DNA of 64,000 nt from Streptomyces sp. CB01249 (GTDB taxonomy: Bacteria > Actinomycetota > Actinomycetes > Streptomycetales > Streptomycetaceae), in assembly GCF_001905735.1 (NCBI RefSeq), contig NZ_LISW01000003.1, positions 806,341-870,340 of the forward strand, read 5' to 3'. This document shows, in pieces, positions 8,708-18,488 of the stretch (position 1 is its first letter; the number at the start of each line of letters is the position of its first letter). The position numbers were made by a program, and so were the translations under genes. The notes below the pieces were generated by a model. The model worked only from the letters and a program-made list of their open reading frames with translations, was not told the origin of the DNA and made no database searches.

Positions 8708-9092
8708 TGGAGATGGCGGGAATCGAACCCGCGTCCAACGGTGCGGAACCAGGGCTTCTCCGAGTGCAGTCCGCTACGCTTTTCTCGGCCTCGGAGGTCA
8801 CGCGGACAAGCCTCCGACAGGCCCAGTCACTGTTTGATTTCCTTCTGAGACCCGTGACCGGACTCAGAAGTTTAGATCCCTTGATGATGCCAGGATCCGG
8901 GTCGGGATCACCCCCGGGCTGACACTCCGCAGAGTCTTCGCTTAGCTGCTAATTAGGCAGCGAGGGCGAAGGCGGAGGAATCGCGCTTGGAATTGGCGAT
9001 TATTGGTTGCGACATATGGTTTACGAGATCATTGCCGCTTCCTCGACTCGCTTCCCCTGCTTCGACATCCGCTGTCGAAACCGATCATCCCC
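8708..9092 (-). ncRNA. ssrA: Transfer-messenger RNA (tmRNA)
   Basis: The RNA runs from the GGGG at 9092 to the discriminator base at 8708. The 5' GGGGAUG pairs with the 3' CAUCUCC to make the tRNA-like acceptor stem, and the T-loop GGGTTCGATTCCCGCC precedes it. The CCA end is not encoded. The tag reading frame is visible at 8997-8953: resume codon GCC, then a peptide ending in Ala-Leu-Ala-Ala and a TAA. The encoded tag is ANSKRDSSAFALAA, typical of Streptomyces. tmRNA rescues ribosomes stalled on broken mRNAs and marks the product for proteolysis. Its partner smpB lies just upstream on the same strand. Confidence 0.97.
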
Positions 9093-9140
9093 ATGTTGAT
9101 TTTTCAAGGTGGTGCCACACCCTCCGTGGGGTGCGTTGCC

Positions 9141-9146
9141 ATCGTA
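9141..9146 (-). promoter_or_regulatory. Possible -10 box for ssrA
   Basis: TACGAT on the minus strand lies about 49 nt before the mature tmRNA 5' end. It could start a precursor trimmed by RNase P. The -35 is poor. Confidence 0.35.
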
Positions 9147-9214
9147 CGTGACCAACGCACGACGATGCCAGCGTATTCCTGCCGGAGGGGCCGGCGGCGG
9201 GCGCCGGGTCCGGA

Positions 9215-9703
9215 TCAGGCGCTGCGCTGACGGCGGCGGGCCGCCGCGATGGCGCGGTTCGTCTCCCTGGTGTCCTGCTTCTCGCGCAGCGTCTGCCGCT
9301 TGTCGTACTCCTTCTTGCCCTTCGCGAGCGCGATCTCGGCCTTGACCCGGCCGTTCAGGAAGTACAGCGAGAGCGGCACGATGGTGTGGCCGGTCTCCTG
9401 CGACTTCGACTCCAGCTTGTCGATCTCGGCCCGGTGCATCAGCAGCTTGCGCTTGCGCTTGGCGGAGTGGTTGGTCCAGGTGCCCTGGACGTACTCCGGG
9501 ACGTGGATGTTGTGCAGCCACGCCTCGCCGCCGTCGATCTGGACGAAGCCGTCGACCAGGGACGCCCGGCCCATGCGCAGCGATTTGACCTCGGTCCCCA
9601 TGAGCACGAGCCCGCACTCGTAGGTGTCGAGGATGGTGTAGTCGTGGCGCGCCTTCTTGTTCTGCGCGATGAGCTTGCGCCCGGTGTCCTTTTCCTTAGC
9701 CAT
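9215..9703 (-). CDS. smpB: SsrA-binding protein SmpB
   Basis: A 162-residue protein of the usual length for the family. It shows the hallmark segments KLIAQNKKARHDY, YECGLVLMGTEVKS and the basic C-terminal tail with KGKKEYDKR. SmpB binds the tRNA-like part of tmRNA and places its tail in the empty mRNA channel of a stalled ribosome. The ATG at 9703 is followed by MAKEKDTGRK. No Shine-Dalgarno sequence is present; instead a small inverted repeat fills the 18 nt between the upstream protease stop and this start, which suggests translational coupling. ssrA follows about 120 bp downstream. Confidence 0.97.
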   Translation of the reverse strand: MAKEKDTGRKLIAQNKKARHDYTILDTYECGLVLMGTEVKSLRMGRASLVDGFVQIDGGEAWLHNIHVPEYVQGTWTNHSAKRKRKLLMHRAEIDKLESKSQETGHTIVPLSLYFLNGRVKAEIALAKGKKEYDKRQTLREKQDTRETNRAIAAARRRQRSA

Positions 9704-9723
9704 AGTGCGGCCATTTTCGCACT
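9704..9723. repeat. Inverted repeat abutting the smpB start codon
   Basis: Arms AGTGCG (9704-9709) and CGCACT (9718-9723) enclose 8 nt and touch both the S41 protease stop and the smpB ATG. Confidence 0.6.
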
Positions 9724-10909
9724 ACGACCCACCCCCGAGGCCACTCAATACCGTCTCGGCCCGTTCCTGGGCCCGCGCGCTCACCGCGAGGTCGGGTGTG
9801 ATGCCCTTGCCGTCGACCCCGTGGCCCGCCGGTGTCCGGTAGTGGCCCACGGTCAGCTCGGCCACCGAGCCGCCCGCGAGCTTGCTCGGCATCTGCACCG
9901 AGCCCTTGCCGAAGGTCCGCGAGCCGACCGTGACCGCCCGGCCCCGGTCCTGCAGCGCCCCCGTCACCAGCTCGGCCGCGCTCATCGTCCCCCCGTCGAC
10001 CAGCACGACGACGGGGCGCCCGGTGTCGCCGCCCGGCTTCGCGTACAGGGCGTGCTGCTCGCCGTGCACGTCGTACGTGGCGACCAGGCCGCCGTCCAGG
10101 AAGGCGGAGGCCGCGGTGACCGCCTCGGTGACCAGTCCGCCCGGGTTGCCCCGCAGGTCCAGCAGCACCCCGGCGCCCGCGGGCGCGTCCCGGACCGCGT
10201 CGCGCACGGCCGCCCCGGAGCCCTTGGTGAACGAGGCGACCGCGATGCGCACCGCGCCGGACGGGCCCGAGCGCTGCGCCCCGACCCGCCGCACGGTCAC
10301 CGACTCGACCGTGAGCCTGGCCCGGCTCAGCGTCTCGGTCCGGGTGGCGGTCCCCCGGCGGACGCCGAGGCTGACCGTGCTCCCGGCCTTCGCCCCGGTG
10401 CGGTCGCCGCGCAGCAGGGCCACCACGTCGGAGACGGGCAGCCGGTCGACGCGGCGGCCGTCGATGGTGCGGAGCAGGTCGCCGGAGCGGATGCCCGCGT
10501 GGTCGGCGGGGCTGCCGGGCTGGACGCGGGCGACGGCGACCTGGCCGTCGGCGGAGCGCCGGGCGGCGAGGCCGACCCCGGTGTACGTGCCGCCGAGGGA
10601 CTCCTCGAACTCCTGGTACTCGCGCTCGTCGTAGACCGCGCCCCAGCGGTCGCCGCTGCGGCTGACGACCTCCTCGGCCGCTTCCGTACCGGACTTGCCG
10701 TCGGCGACCGCGTCGGCGGCGGCCTCGGCCACCTCGTCGCGGTCGGCGGTGGCGGCGACGGACCGGGGGTGCACCGGGGGTTCCTGCGCCTCGCCGCGGG
10801 GCAGCGCGCCGGTCGCGGCCCCGGTGGCGAGGACGCCGGCGAAGACCAACGTCAGGGCCGCCCCGCGGCGCAGGCCGCGGGGCCCGATGCGACATCCGGG
10901 GTCCGACAT
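9722..10909 (-). CDS. Secreted/membrane-anchored S41 family C-terminal processing protease
   Basis: A 395-residue CtpA-like protease. A signal or anchor helix (residues 15-35) leads to a PDZ domain (about 108-185, with GVGLAARRS and GIRSGDLLRTIDG) and then the S41 catalytic core. DLRGNPGGL lies near 251, the nucleophile is Ser310 in GGTMSAAEL and the general base is Lys335 in FGKGSVQ. It would cleave extracytoplasmic proteins near their C-termini. It lies between ftsX and smpB on the same strand. The -10 box TAGAAT 7 nt before the ATG points to a leaderless transcript of its own. Substrates are unknown; proximity to FtsEX hints at cell-wall hydrolases, which is only a suggestion. Confidence 0.93.
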   Translation of the reverse strand: MSDPGCRIGPRGLRRGAALTLVFAGVLATGAATGALPRGEAQEPPVHPRSVAATADRDEVAEAAADAVADGKSGTEAAEEVVSRSGDRWGAVYDEREYQEFEESLGGTYTGVGLAARRSADGQVAVARVQPGSPADHAGIRSGDLLRTIDGRRVDRLPVSDVVALLRGDRTGAKAGSTVSLGVRRGTATRTETLSRARLTVESVTVRRVGAQRSGPSGAVRIAVASFTKGSGAAVRDAVRDAPAGAGVLLDLRGNPGGLVTEAVTAASAFLDGGLVATYDVHGEQHALYAKPGGDTGRPVVVLVDGGTMSAAELVTGALQDRGRAVTVGSRTFGKGSVQMPSKLAGGSVAELTVGHYRTPAGHGVDGKGITPDLAVSARAQERAETVLSGLGGGS

Positions 10910-10916
10910 GGCGCCG

Positions 10917-10922
10917 ATTCTA
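10917..10922 (-). promoter_or_regulatory. Putative -10 box of a leaderless promoter for the S41 protease
   Basis: TAGAAT on the minus strand is 7 nt before the ATG at 10909, with no ribosome site between. It lies in the 68-bp gap after ftsX. Confidence 0.5.
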
Positions 10923-10977
10923 GGACAACGCCCCGGAGGCGCAGGGGACGTTGGGCGTGCACCTCACGGGGCACACA

Positions 10978-11895
10978 TCACACCTTCAGGTACTTGCGCA
11001 GCGCGAAGAGAGCGGCAATGGCGGGCATCAGCAGACCGATCGCCAGCACCAGCGGCAGCTTCGTGAGGACCGCGTCCCAGCCGATGAAGTCGATCAGATT
11101 CAGCTTGTCCTTGAGCGCCAGACCGCCGTCGATCAGGAAGTAGCGCCCGGCCAGCAGCATGACGCAGGCCAGCACACCGCCGATCAGACCGGCGAAGGCG
11201 GCCTCCATGATGAAGGGGGCCTGGATGTAGAAGCCGGAGGCGCCGACGAGCCGCATGATCCCGGTCTCCCGGCGGCGGCTGAACGCGGAGACGCGCACGG
11301 TGTTGACGATCAGCATCAGCGCGATGACGAGCATCAGTGCCATCACGAACAGCGCGGCGACGTTCATGCCGTTCATCAGTCCGAAGAGGTTGTCCAGGAT
11401 GCTTCTCTGGTCCTGGACCGACTGGACCCCGTCCCGCCCGGCGAAGGCGGTGGCGACAACCTTGTACTTGGTGGGGTCGTGGAGCTTGACCCGGAAGGAC
11501 TCCGGCATCTGGTCCGGCGTGATGTTCCCGGCCATCGGGGAGTCGCCGAACTCCTCCTGGTAGTGCTTGTACGCCTGGTCGCTGGACTCGTAGATCACCT
11601 TCTCCACGACGTCCATCTTCTTCAGATCGCTCTCGATCTGGTCCTTCTGCTGCTTGGTGACCGCACCCTTGGCGCACTGGACCACCGTCTCCGCGTCGCC
11701 CTTGCCGCAGAGGTAGATGGAGACGTTGACCTTGTCGTACCAGTAGTCCTTCATCGTGCTGACCTGCTCGCGCATGAGCAGCGCGCCGCCGAACAGGGCG
11801 AGCGAGAGGGCGACGGAGACGACGACGGCGAAGGTCATCGTGAGGTTGCGACGGAGGCCGACGCCGATCTCCGACAGGACGAACTGGGCGCGCAT
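10978..11895 (-). CDS. ftsX: Cell division protein FtsX
   Basis: A 305-residue membrane protein with the FtsX plan: helix 1 (about 20-42), a large extracellular loop to about residue 170 containing two Cys (in YLCGKG and VVQCAKG, about residues 63 and 74), then three C-terminal helices. R-R-R-E-T-G-I-M-R-L-V-G-A-S is the cytoplasmic coupling segment of the family. With FtsE it forms an ABC-type complex that activates cell-wall hydrolases outside the cell. The ATG at 11895 has GAAAGGAC upstream. It lies 23 nt after ftsE and is co-transcribed with it. Confidence 0.96.
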   Translation of the reverse strand: MRAQFVLSEIGVGLRRNLTMTFAVVVSVALSLALFGGALLMREQVSTMKDYWYDKVNVSIYLCGKGDAETVVQCAKGAVTKQQKDQIESDLKKMDVVEKVIYESSDQAYKHYQEEFGDSPMAGNITPDQMPESFRVKLHDPTKYKVVATAFAGRDGVQSVQDQRSILDNLFGLMNGMNVAALFVMALMLVIALMLIVNTVRVSAFSRRRETGIMRLVGASGFYIQAPFIMEAAFAGLIGGVLACVMLLAGRYFLIDGGLALKDKLNLIDFIGWDAVLTKLPLVLAIGLLMPAIAALFALRKYLKV

Positions 11896-11918
11896 GGCGT
11901 CCTTTCAGTGCTGGGTGC

Positions 11919-12608
11919 TCAGTGCTGGTAGCCGTAGACGCCGCGCGCCTGGTCGCGTACGAGACGGCCCTTGTCCAGCTCGATGACGCGTTTGCGCATC
12001 TGGTCGACGATGTTCTGGTCGTGGGTCGCCATGATCACGGTGGTGCCGGTCCGGTTGATCCGGTCCAGCAGCTTCATGATGCCGACGGAGGTCTGCGGGT
12101 CGAGGTTGCCGGTCGGCTCGTCGGCGATCAGCATCATGGGCCGGTTGACGAAGGCCCGGGCGATCGCCACGCGCTGCTGCTCACCACCCGACAGCTCGCC
12201 GGGCATCCGGTCCTCCTTGCCGCCGAGTCCGACGAGGTCGAGGACCTGCGGCACGGCCTTGCGGATCTCGCCGCGCGGCTTGCCGATCACTTCCTGGGCG
12301 AACGCCACGTTCTGCGCGACGGTCTTGTTGGGCAGCAGGCGGAAGTCCTGGAAGACGGTGCCCAGCTGGCGGCGCATGTGCGGCACCTTCCAGTTGGACA
12401 TGCGCGCGAGGTCCTTGCCCAGGACGTGCACGGCGCCCGTGCTGGCGCGCTCCTCGCGCAGGATGAGCCGCATGAAGGTGGACTTGCCGGAGCCGGACGA
12501 GCCGACCAGGAAGACGAACTCGCCCTTCTCGATGTCGAGCGACACATCCCGGAGAGCGGGACGGCTCTGCTTCGGGTAGGTCTTGGAGACGTTGTCGAAT
12601 CGGATCAC
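11919..12608 (-). CDS. ftsE: Cell division ATP-binding protein FtsE
   Basis: A 229-residue ABC ATPase of standard FtsE length. Walker A is GSSGSGKST (36-44), the signature is LSGGEQQR (139-146) and Walker B is MLIADEP (159-165). The family's switch histidine sits in MATHDQN. The start is a GTG at 12608, giving VIRFDNVSKTYPK. It powers FtsX in controlling peptidoglycan hydrolases. First gene of the ftsE-ftsX unit; the region upstream is shared with a divergent small gene. Confidence 0.97.
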   Translation of the reverse strand: MIRFDNVSKTYPKQSRPALRDVSLDIEKGEFVFLVGSSGSGKSTFMRLILREERASTGAVHVLGKDLARMSNWKVPHMRRQLGTVFQDFRLLPNKTVAQNVAFAQEVIGKPRGEIRKAVPQVLDLVGLGGKEDRMPGELSGGEQQRVAIARAFVNRPMMLIADEPTGNLDPQTSVGIMKLLDRINRTGTTVIMATHDQNIVDQMRKRVIELDKGRLVRDQARGVYGYQH

Positions 12609-12876
12609 GGATGCACCACGGTCGGCCGGGAGTAGGTGAGCGTGACCATACGCGAACCGGGCTGAGCCGTGCAGGCACGCGTACCGGGATGGGTGATTTA
12701 CGGTGAAACGGCCCCGATTCCGGGGCGGCGCGGCGGGGAAGGGACCCGGGTATGACCGGCGGGGCGGGCCGAATGCGCCGCGAGCTGGCACAGTGGTAGG
12801 GGAACGGTTGCGTTTCCGTGAGCGTTGTGCGGAGAGATGGCTTGTGCGGCTCCGCCGCGCGGGAGGAGGAAAGCGC
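12609..12876. other. Divergent intergenic region, ftsE / zinc-ribbon gene
   Basis: Promoters for both directions must lie here, but I see no -35/-10 pair I trust. A CTGGCAC near 12785 is only a chance match to sigma-54 elements. Confidence 0.4.
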
Positions 12877-13074
12877 ATGACCTACGACCGACTGGTGTGC
12901 GCGAACTGCGCGGCGCCCGTCACCGAGGGTCGCTGCCCCGTGTGCCGGGCGAGCCGCGAACGGATGCGGGAGCAGGGGCAGGGGCTCTTCGCCGGGATCA
13001 GCCCGGTGGCGCTGGCCGCGCTCCTCGTGGTGCTCCTGACCGCCTTGGCCCTCCTGGCCCACCAGACCGCGTAG
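12877..13074 (+). CDS. Zinc-ribbon membrane miniprotein
   Basis: A 65-residue protein. The N-terminal half has two CxxC pairs, CANC and CPVC (residues 8-11 and 20-23), enough for one zinc ribbon. A short basic linker and one membrane helix (about residues 40-61) follow. The start is well supported by GGGAGGAGGAAA directly upstream of the ATG at 12877. It resembles short conserved hypothetical proteins of Streptomyces; I know no function for it. It is divergent from ftsE and convergent with the sortase substrate gene, with 6 nt between the stops. Confidence 0.85.
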   Translation: MTYDRLVCANCAAPVTEGRCPVCRASRERMREQGQGLFAGISPVALAALLVVLLTALALLAHQTA

Positions 13075-13080
13075 CGCCCG

Positions 13081-13710
13081 CTAGGCGGCCGTACGGTTGC
13101 GCGTCAGGCGCGGCAAGGCACGGAAGCCGATGCCGCCGGCGATCATCGTCGCGGCGCCGACCAGCAGGAACGCGGTCCCGCCCGCGCCGGTCTCGGCGAG
13201 TTCGTCCTTGCCCTTGCCCTGTTCGACCGGCTGATTGCCGACCGAGTCGGTGTCGGTGTTGCCACCGCCGCCCGAGACCCCGATCTGCCCCACTCCGCCG
13301 CCACTGGCCCCCGTGTCGCCGGGCCCGTCAGCCGGGTCCGCAGACTTGGTCGGGACCTTCGTGGGGGTGGCCGAGGGCTGCGCGGGGGTAGAGGGCGGGT
13401 CCTCCGGCGTGGAGGGCGGGTCGCTCGGCTTTGCCGGGCCGGTCGGCGGGACCGACGGGTGCGACGGGGTGGCCGGCGGGTCCGAGGGCCCGCAGCGCGG
13501 GTCGAGCGGGCTGCACGGGTCGCCGTCGTCGCCCGGATCCTCGTCCCCCGCCCCCGGCTCGGCGGTGGGCCGTACGCCGGTCTCCACACCCGCGACGTCG
13601 ACGCCGATGCCGACGGCCTGTGCCGCGCCCGCGGCGGTCAGCGAGGCGCCCGCGGCGATCACCGCGCCCGCCGCCGTCCGCGCGACGCGGATGCGCGTCT
13701 TCTTCGTCAT
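13081..13710 (-). CDS. Cell-wall anchored protein with LAETG sortase signal
   Basis: A 209-residue secreted protein. A signal peptide with a long hydrophobic stretch ends near AQA at residues 30-32. The body is low-complexity, rich in Pro, Ser, Asp and Gly (60-165), without a recognisable fold, and looks like a wall-spanning spacer. The C-terminus has LAETG (171-175), a hydrophobic helix (178-198) and a basic tail, the classic sorting signal. Streptomyces class E sortases prefer LAxTG, so covalent attachment to peptidoglycan is expected. No sortase gene is in the window. Two Cys in the body (DPCSP and PRCGP) could form a disulfide. Confidence 0.85.
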   Translation of the reverse strand: MTKKTRIRVARTAAGAVIAAGASLTAAGAAQAVGIGVDVAGVETGVRPTAEPGAGDEDPGDDGDPCSPLDPRCGPSDPPATPSHPSVPPTGPAKPSDPPSTPEDPPSTPAQPSATPTKVPTKSADPADGPGDTGASGGGVGQIGVSGGGGNTDTDSVGNQPVEQGKGKDELAETGAGGTAFLLVGAATMIAGGIGFRALPRLTRNRTAA

Positions 13711-13837
13711 GTACCGCTACCCCCTGGAGCCGTTCTCGTCGGGCTGCTCCAGCACCCTCGCCGGGGGTCACGGGGAACGTCAAGGCCGTTCCGGGCCAAT
13801 GTGCCTTGTTCCAGGGGGAGTTGCGGCGCTTCTCGGC

Positions 13838-14944
13838 CTACTTCTCGTTCTGCTTGCGCCAGCGGATGCCGGCCTCGATGAAGCCGTCGATCTCGCCGTT
13901 GAAGACCGCTTCCGGGTTGCCCATCTCGAACTCCGTACGCAGGTCCTTGACCATCTGGTACGGGTGCAGGACGTAGGAGCGCATCTGGTTGCCCCAGGAG
14001 TTGCCGCCGTCGCCCTTGAGGGCGTTCATCTTGGCCTGCTCCTCCTGGCGGCGGCGCTCAAGGAGCTTCGCCTGGAGGACGTTCATCGCGGACGCCTTGT
14101 TCTGGATCTGCGAGCGCTCGTTCTGGCAGGAGACGACGATGCCGGTCGGCAGGTGGGTCAGACGCACCGCGGAGTCCGTGGTGTTGACGCCCTGGCCGCC
14201 GGGGCCGGAGGAGCGGTACACGTCGACGCGCAGGTCGGACTCGTCGATCTCGACGTGGTCCGTCTGCTCGACCACGGGCAGCACCTCGACGCCCGCGAAG
14301 GAGGTCTGGCGGCGGCCCTGGTTGTCGAACGGCGAGACGCGCACCAGGCGGTGGGTGCCCTGCTCGACGGAGAGCGTGCCGTAGGCGTACGGCACCTCGA
14401 CGGCGAAGGTGGTCGACTTGATGCCGGCCTCTTCCGCGTACGCCGTCTCGTAGACCTCGGTCTTGTAGTTGTGCCGCTCGGCCCAGCGCAGGTACATCCG
14501 CTGGAGCCGCTCGGCGAAGTCCGCCGCGTCGACGCCGCCGGCCTCGGCGCGGATGGTGACCAGCGCCTCCCGGGCGTCGTACTCGCCGGAGAGGAGGGTG
14601 CGGACCTCCATCTCGTCCAGCGCCTTGCGCACGGACTCCAGCTCGGTCTCCGCCTCGGCGAGCGCGTCGGCGTCGCCCTCAGCCTCGGCGAGCTCGAAGA
14701 GGACTTCGAGGTCGTCGATCCGGCTGCGTAGGCCCTCGGCCTTGCGGACCTCGGCCTGGAGGTGGGAAAGCTTGCTGGTGATCTTCTGCGCCGCCTCGGG
14801 GTCGTCCCACAGGGACGGGGCGGCCGCCTGCTCCTCGAGCACGGCGATGTCCCCCCTCAGCGCATCCAGGTCCAGGACGGCCTCGATCGACCCCATGGTC
14901 GAGGAGAGGGACTTCAGCTCTTCGGAAATATCGACGACTGCCAC
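13838..14944 (-). CDS. prfB: Peptide chain release factor 2
   Basis: A 368-residue class I release factor. The stop-codon reading motif SPF is at 204-206 (marking RF2, which reads UGA and UAA) and the hydrolysis motif GGQ is at 249-251. The reading frame is continuous: the programmed +1 frameshift that controls RF2 in E. coli is absent, as is usual in actinobacteria. The start is a GTG at 14944 (VAVVDISEELK) with a weak ribosome site. It lies about 70 bp downstream of the PkaB-like kinase. Confidence 0.97.
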   Translation of the reverse strand: MAVVDISEELKSLSSTMGSIEAVLDLDALRGDIAVLEEQAAAPSLWDDPEAAQKITSKLSHLQAEVRKAEGLRSRIDDLEVLFELAEAEGDADALAEAETELESVRKALDEMEVRTLLSGEYDAREALVTIRAEAGGVDAADFAERLQRMYLRWAERHNYKTEVYETAYAEEAGIKSTTFAVEVPYAYGTLSVEQGTHRLVRVSPFDNQGRRQTSFAGVEVLPVVEQTDHVEIDESDLRVDVYRSSGPGGQGVNTTDSAVRLTHLPTGIVVSCQNERSQIQNKASAMNVLQAKLLERRRQEEQAKMNALKGDGGNSWGNQMRSYVLHPYQMVKDLRTEFEMGNPEAVFNGEIDGFIEAGIRWRKQNEK

Positions 14945-15013
14945 GGGTCCAGCGTAACGGCTGTCGGCGCGTACGTTCCTCGGGCTGCCGGATCACCGCT
15001 TCCGGGACCCGGC

Positions 15014-16255
15014 CTAAGGCTGTGCCGGGGCGGAGTTCTTCGTGTCCTGCGGGCCCGGGTCCGTGTCGTCGCCGCCCCACGCGAACCAGCCGCCCACGCC
15101 GATGCCGGCGACCAGTACCAGGGCCGCGGCCCCCAGGGTCAGGCGGCGCTTGCGGACGGCGGCCGACTTGTTGCGCGCCGAGCCGGGGCGGGGCCGGCCG
15201 GGGGCGCGCGGGGCGCGGGCGGTACCCCGGGGGCCGCCGGACAGCTCGTCGGGGGCCGGGACGCGCATGCTCGTGTGGGTGTCGCGGTTGGAGTCCGGGG
15301 TCGAGCCGGGCACCAGCGGGACCGCGCCGCGCCTGCGGGGCTCGTCGCCGGACGGGGTGTACTGCTGCTCGTCGTAGCCCTGCGGGGCCTCCGGCTCCTC
15401 GTCCGGCTCGTCCACGTCCAGGGGCGGGATGCCGGCCAGGTGCGGCAGCTGCTCGCGCAGCCGGGCGGCCAGCTCCGAGGCCCGCAGCCGGGAGGCGGGG
15501 GCCTTGGCCAGGCACTGGACGAGCAGCTGCCAGAGCTCGTCGGGGATGCCGGGGAGCGGGACCACGGTCTCGGTGACATGGCGGCGCAGGACCGCGCCGG
15601 GGTGGCCGCCGCCGAAGGGCGTGAAGCCCGCGAGGAGCTCGTACAACACCGTGGCCAGGGCGTAGATGTCCACGGCGGCGCGCGGCGGCAGGCCCTCGAC
15701 GATCTCGGGGGCCAGGTAGTCCGGCGTCCCGATGATCTTGGTGGTCCGGGTCCGGCGCGGGGTGTCGATGAGCTTGGCGACGCCGAAGTCGGTGAGCAGC
15801 GCGGGGTGGGCGTTGCCGGGGCCGAGCGGCCCTTCCATGTCCAGCAGGATGTTCTCGGGCTTGACGTCGCGGTGGACGATCCCGGCGGCGTGCGCGGCGG
15901 CGAGGCCGTCGGCGACGTCCGCGACGACGGCGACGGCGGCCTCGGGGGCCAGTCGGCGTTCGCGGTCGAGCCGGGTGCGCAGATCGGTGCCCCGGACCAG
16001 GTCCATGACGAGGGCGAGGTCGTTGCCGTCCACGACGAGGTCGCGGACCGCGACGACGTGCGGATGGTCCAGGCCGAGGAGCGCGGTGCGCTCCTGGACG
16101 AACCGGCCGACGAGCTCCTGGTCGGACGCCAGGTCCTCGCGGAGCAGTTTGATGGCCACGGGGCCCTCGGGGCCGTCCCCGAGCCACACCGTGCCGGCGC
16201 TGCCGCGCCCCAGTATCTGGTGGGCGGTGTACCGGCTGCCGATTTTCCGTGCCAA
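15014..16255 (-). CDS. pkaB: Membrane Ser/Thr protein kinase, PkaB-like
   Basis: A 413-residue protein with an N-terminal Hanks-type kinase domain (about 6-260): the glycine loop GRGSAGTVW, the catalytic Lys in VAIKLL, HRDVKPEN and DFGVAKL are all present. A Pro/Arg-rich linker and one membrane helix (about 372-392) follow, with a short outer tail. There are no PASTA repeats. The TTG at 16255 is preferred as start because GGGAG sits 5 nt before it; an ATG at 16306 is an alternative. Length and position beside a second kinase match the pkaA/pkaB pair of S. coelicolor (from memory). Confidence 0.9.
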   Translation of the reverse strand: MARKIGSRYTAHQILGRGSAGTVWLGDGPEGPVAIKLLREDLASDQELVGRFVQERTALLGLDHPHVVAVRDLVVDGNDLALVMDLVRGTDLRTRLDRERRLAPEAAVAVVADVADGLAAAHAAGIVHRDVKPENILLDMEGPLGPGNAHPALLTDFGVAKLIDTPRRTRTTKIIGTPDYLAPEIVEGLPPRAAVDIYALATVLYELLAGFTPFGGGHPGAVLRRHVTETVVPLPGIPDELWQLLVQCLAKAPASRLRASELAARLREQLPHLAGIPPLDVDEPDEEPEAPQGYDEQQYTPSGDEPRRRGAVPLVPGSTPDSNRDTHTSMRVPAPDELSGGPRGTARAPRAPGRPRPGSARNKSAAVRKRRLTLGAAALVLVAGIGVGGWFAWGGDDTDPGPQDTKNSAPAQP

Positions 16256-16432
16256 GACTGCTCCCTCAGCGGCTGGCGATGGACCCCAACAACCCCCGGT
16301 CGACAAAGTTACGCGGCGATCGGGGGCCCGCGTGCCGTGGTTGGCGCCAACCTTCGCTTCTGCGGGCGAATTGCCTCGGAATTGGTCCGCGGAAGTCGAT
16401 ATAGCTACAGAGTTGTACGCCTCCGGGCGGGG

Positions 16433-18100
<1,668 letters not shown>

Positions 18101-18488
18101 GTCATGCGCTCCCTGCTGGTCGTGGTGTGGATCGTTCCGGGTACCCCCGGAGTTTCCGGCCCACTCTAGAGGCTGTACGGGGAAGGGCGGCCGGGTCCGG
18201 GTACCGGGGGAAGACGTCCTTCCGGGGCGGATGGTTGCCAGGGCGTGCGCCGGGAAACCGGTCATGGCGCACTTTTTGGGGCCACAGCAGACGTTTCAAG
18301 ATCACTAACTGATGACCGCCGGGCGTGTTGTCAGTGGCAGGTGCGAGGATGCCTGGAGCACGACTGCGGGGTCGGGAGCCCCGCAGTGCGTGACGAACCT
18401 GTACCGGACGACGCGTCCGTGCCGGGTGGGGGGAATCACAGGGCGTTCCCCCGGCCGGCACCGCGCGCAGAAGGGACCGCTGACGGCG
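18101..18488. other. Divergent control region, pkaA / FHA-FtsK gene
   Basis: This 388-bp gap holds no gene. It contains a DNA-damage-type promoter motif reading right at 18328-18350. I see no convincing -35/-10 pair for pkaA. Confidence 0.5.
18328..18350 (+). promoter_or_regulatory. Putative RecA-independent DNA-damage (PafBC-type) promoter
   Basis: TTGTCAGTG, 8 nt, then GAGGAT. The published mycobacterial consensus is tTGTCRgtg-N8-TAnnnT. The upstream box is perfect; the -10 has G instead of T at its first position. It lies about 140 bp before the FHA/FtsK start codon. Confidence 0.45.

Noticed and set aside
12780..12815. CTGGCAC resembling a sigma-54 promoter
   Set aside because: The spacing to a GC/TTGC element is wrong, and I know of no sigma-54 in Streptomyces.
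14850..14944. Programmed frameshift in prfB
   Set aside because: The frame is continuous from the GTG start, with no internal TGA or slippery site.
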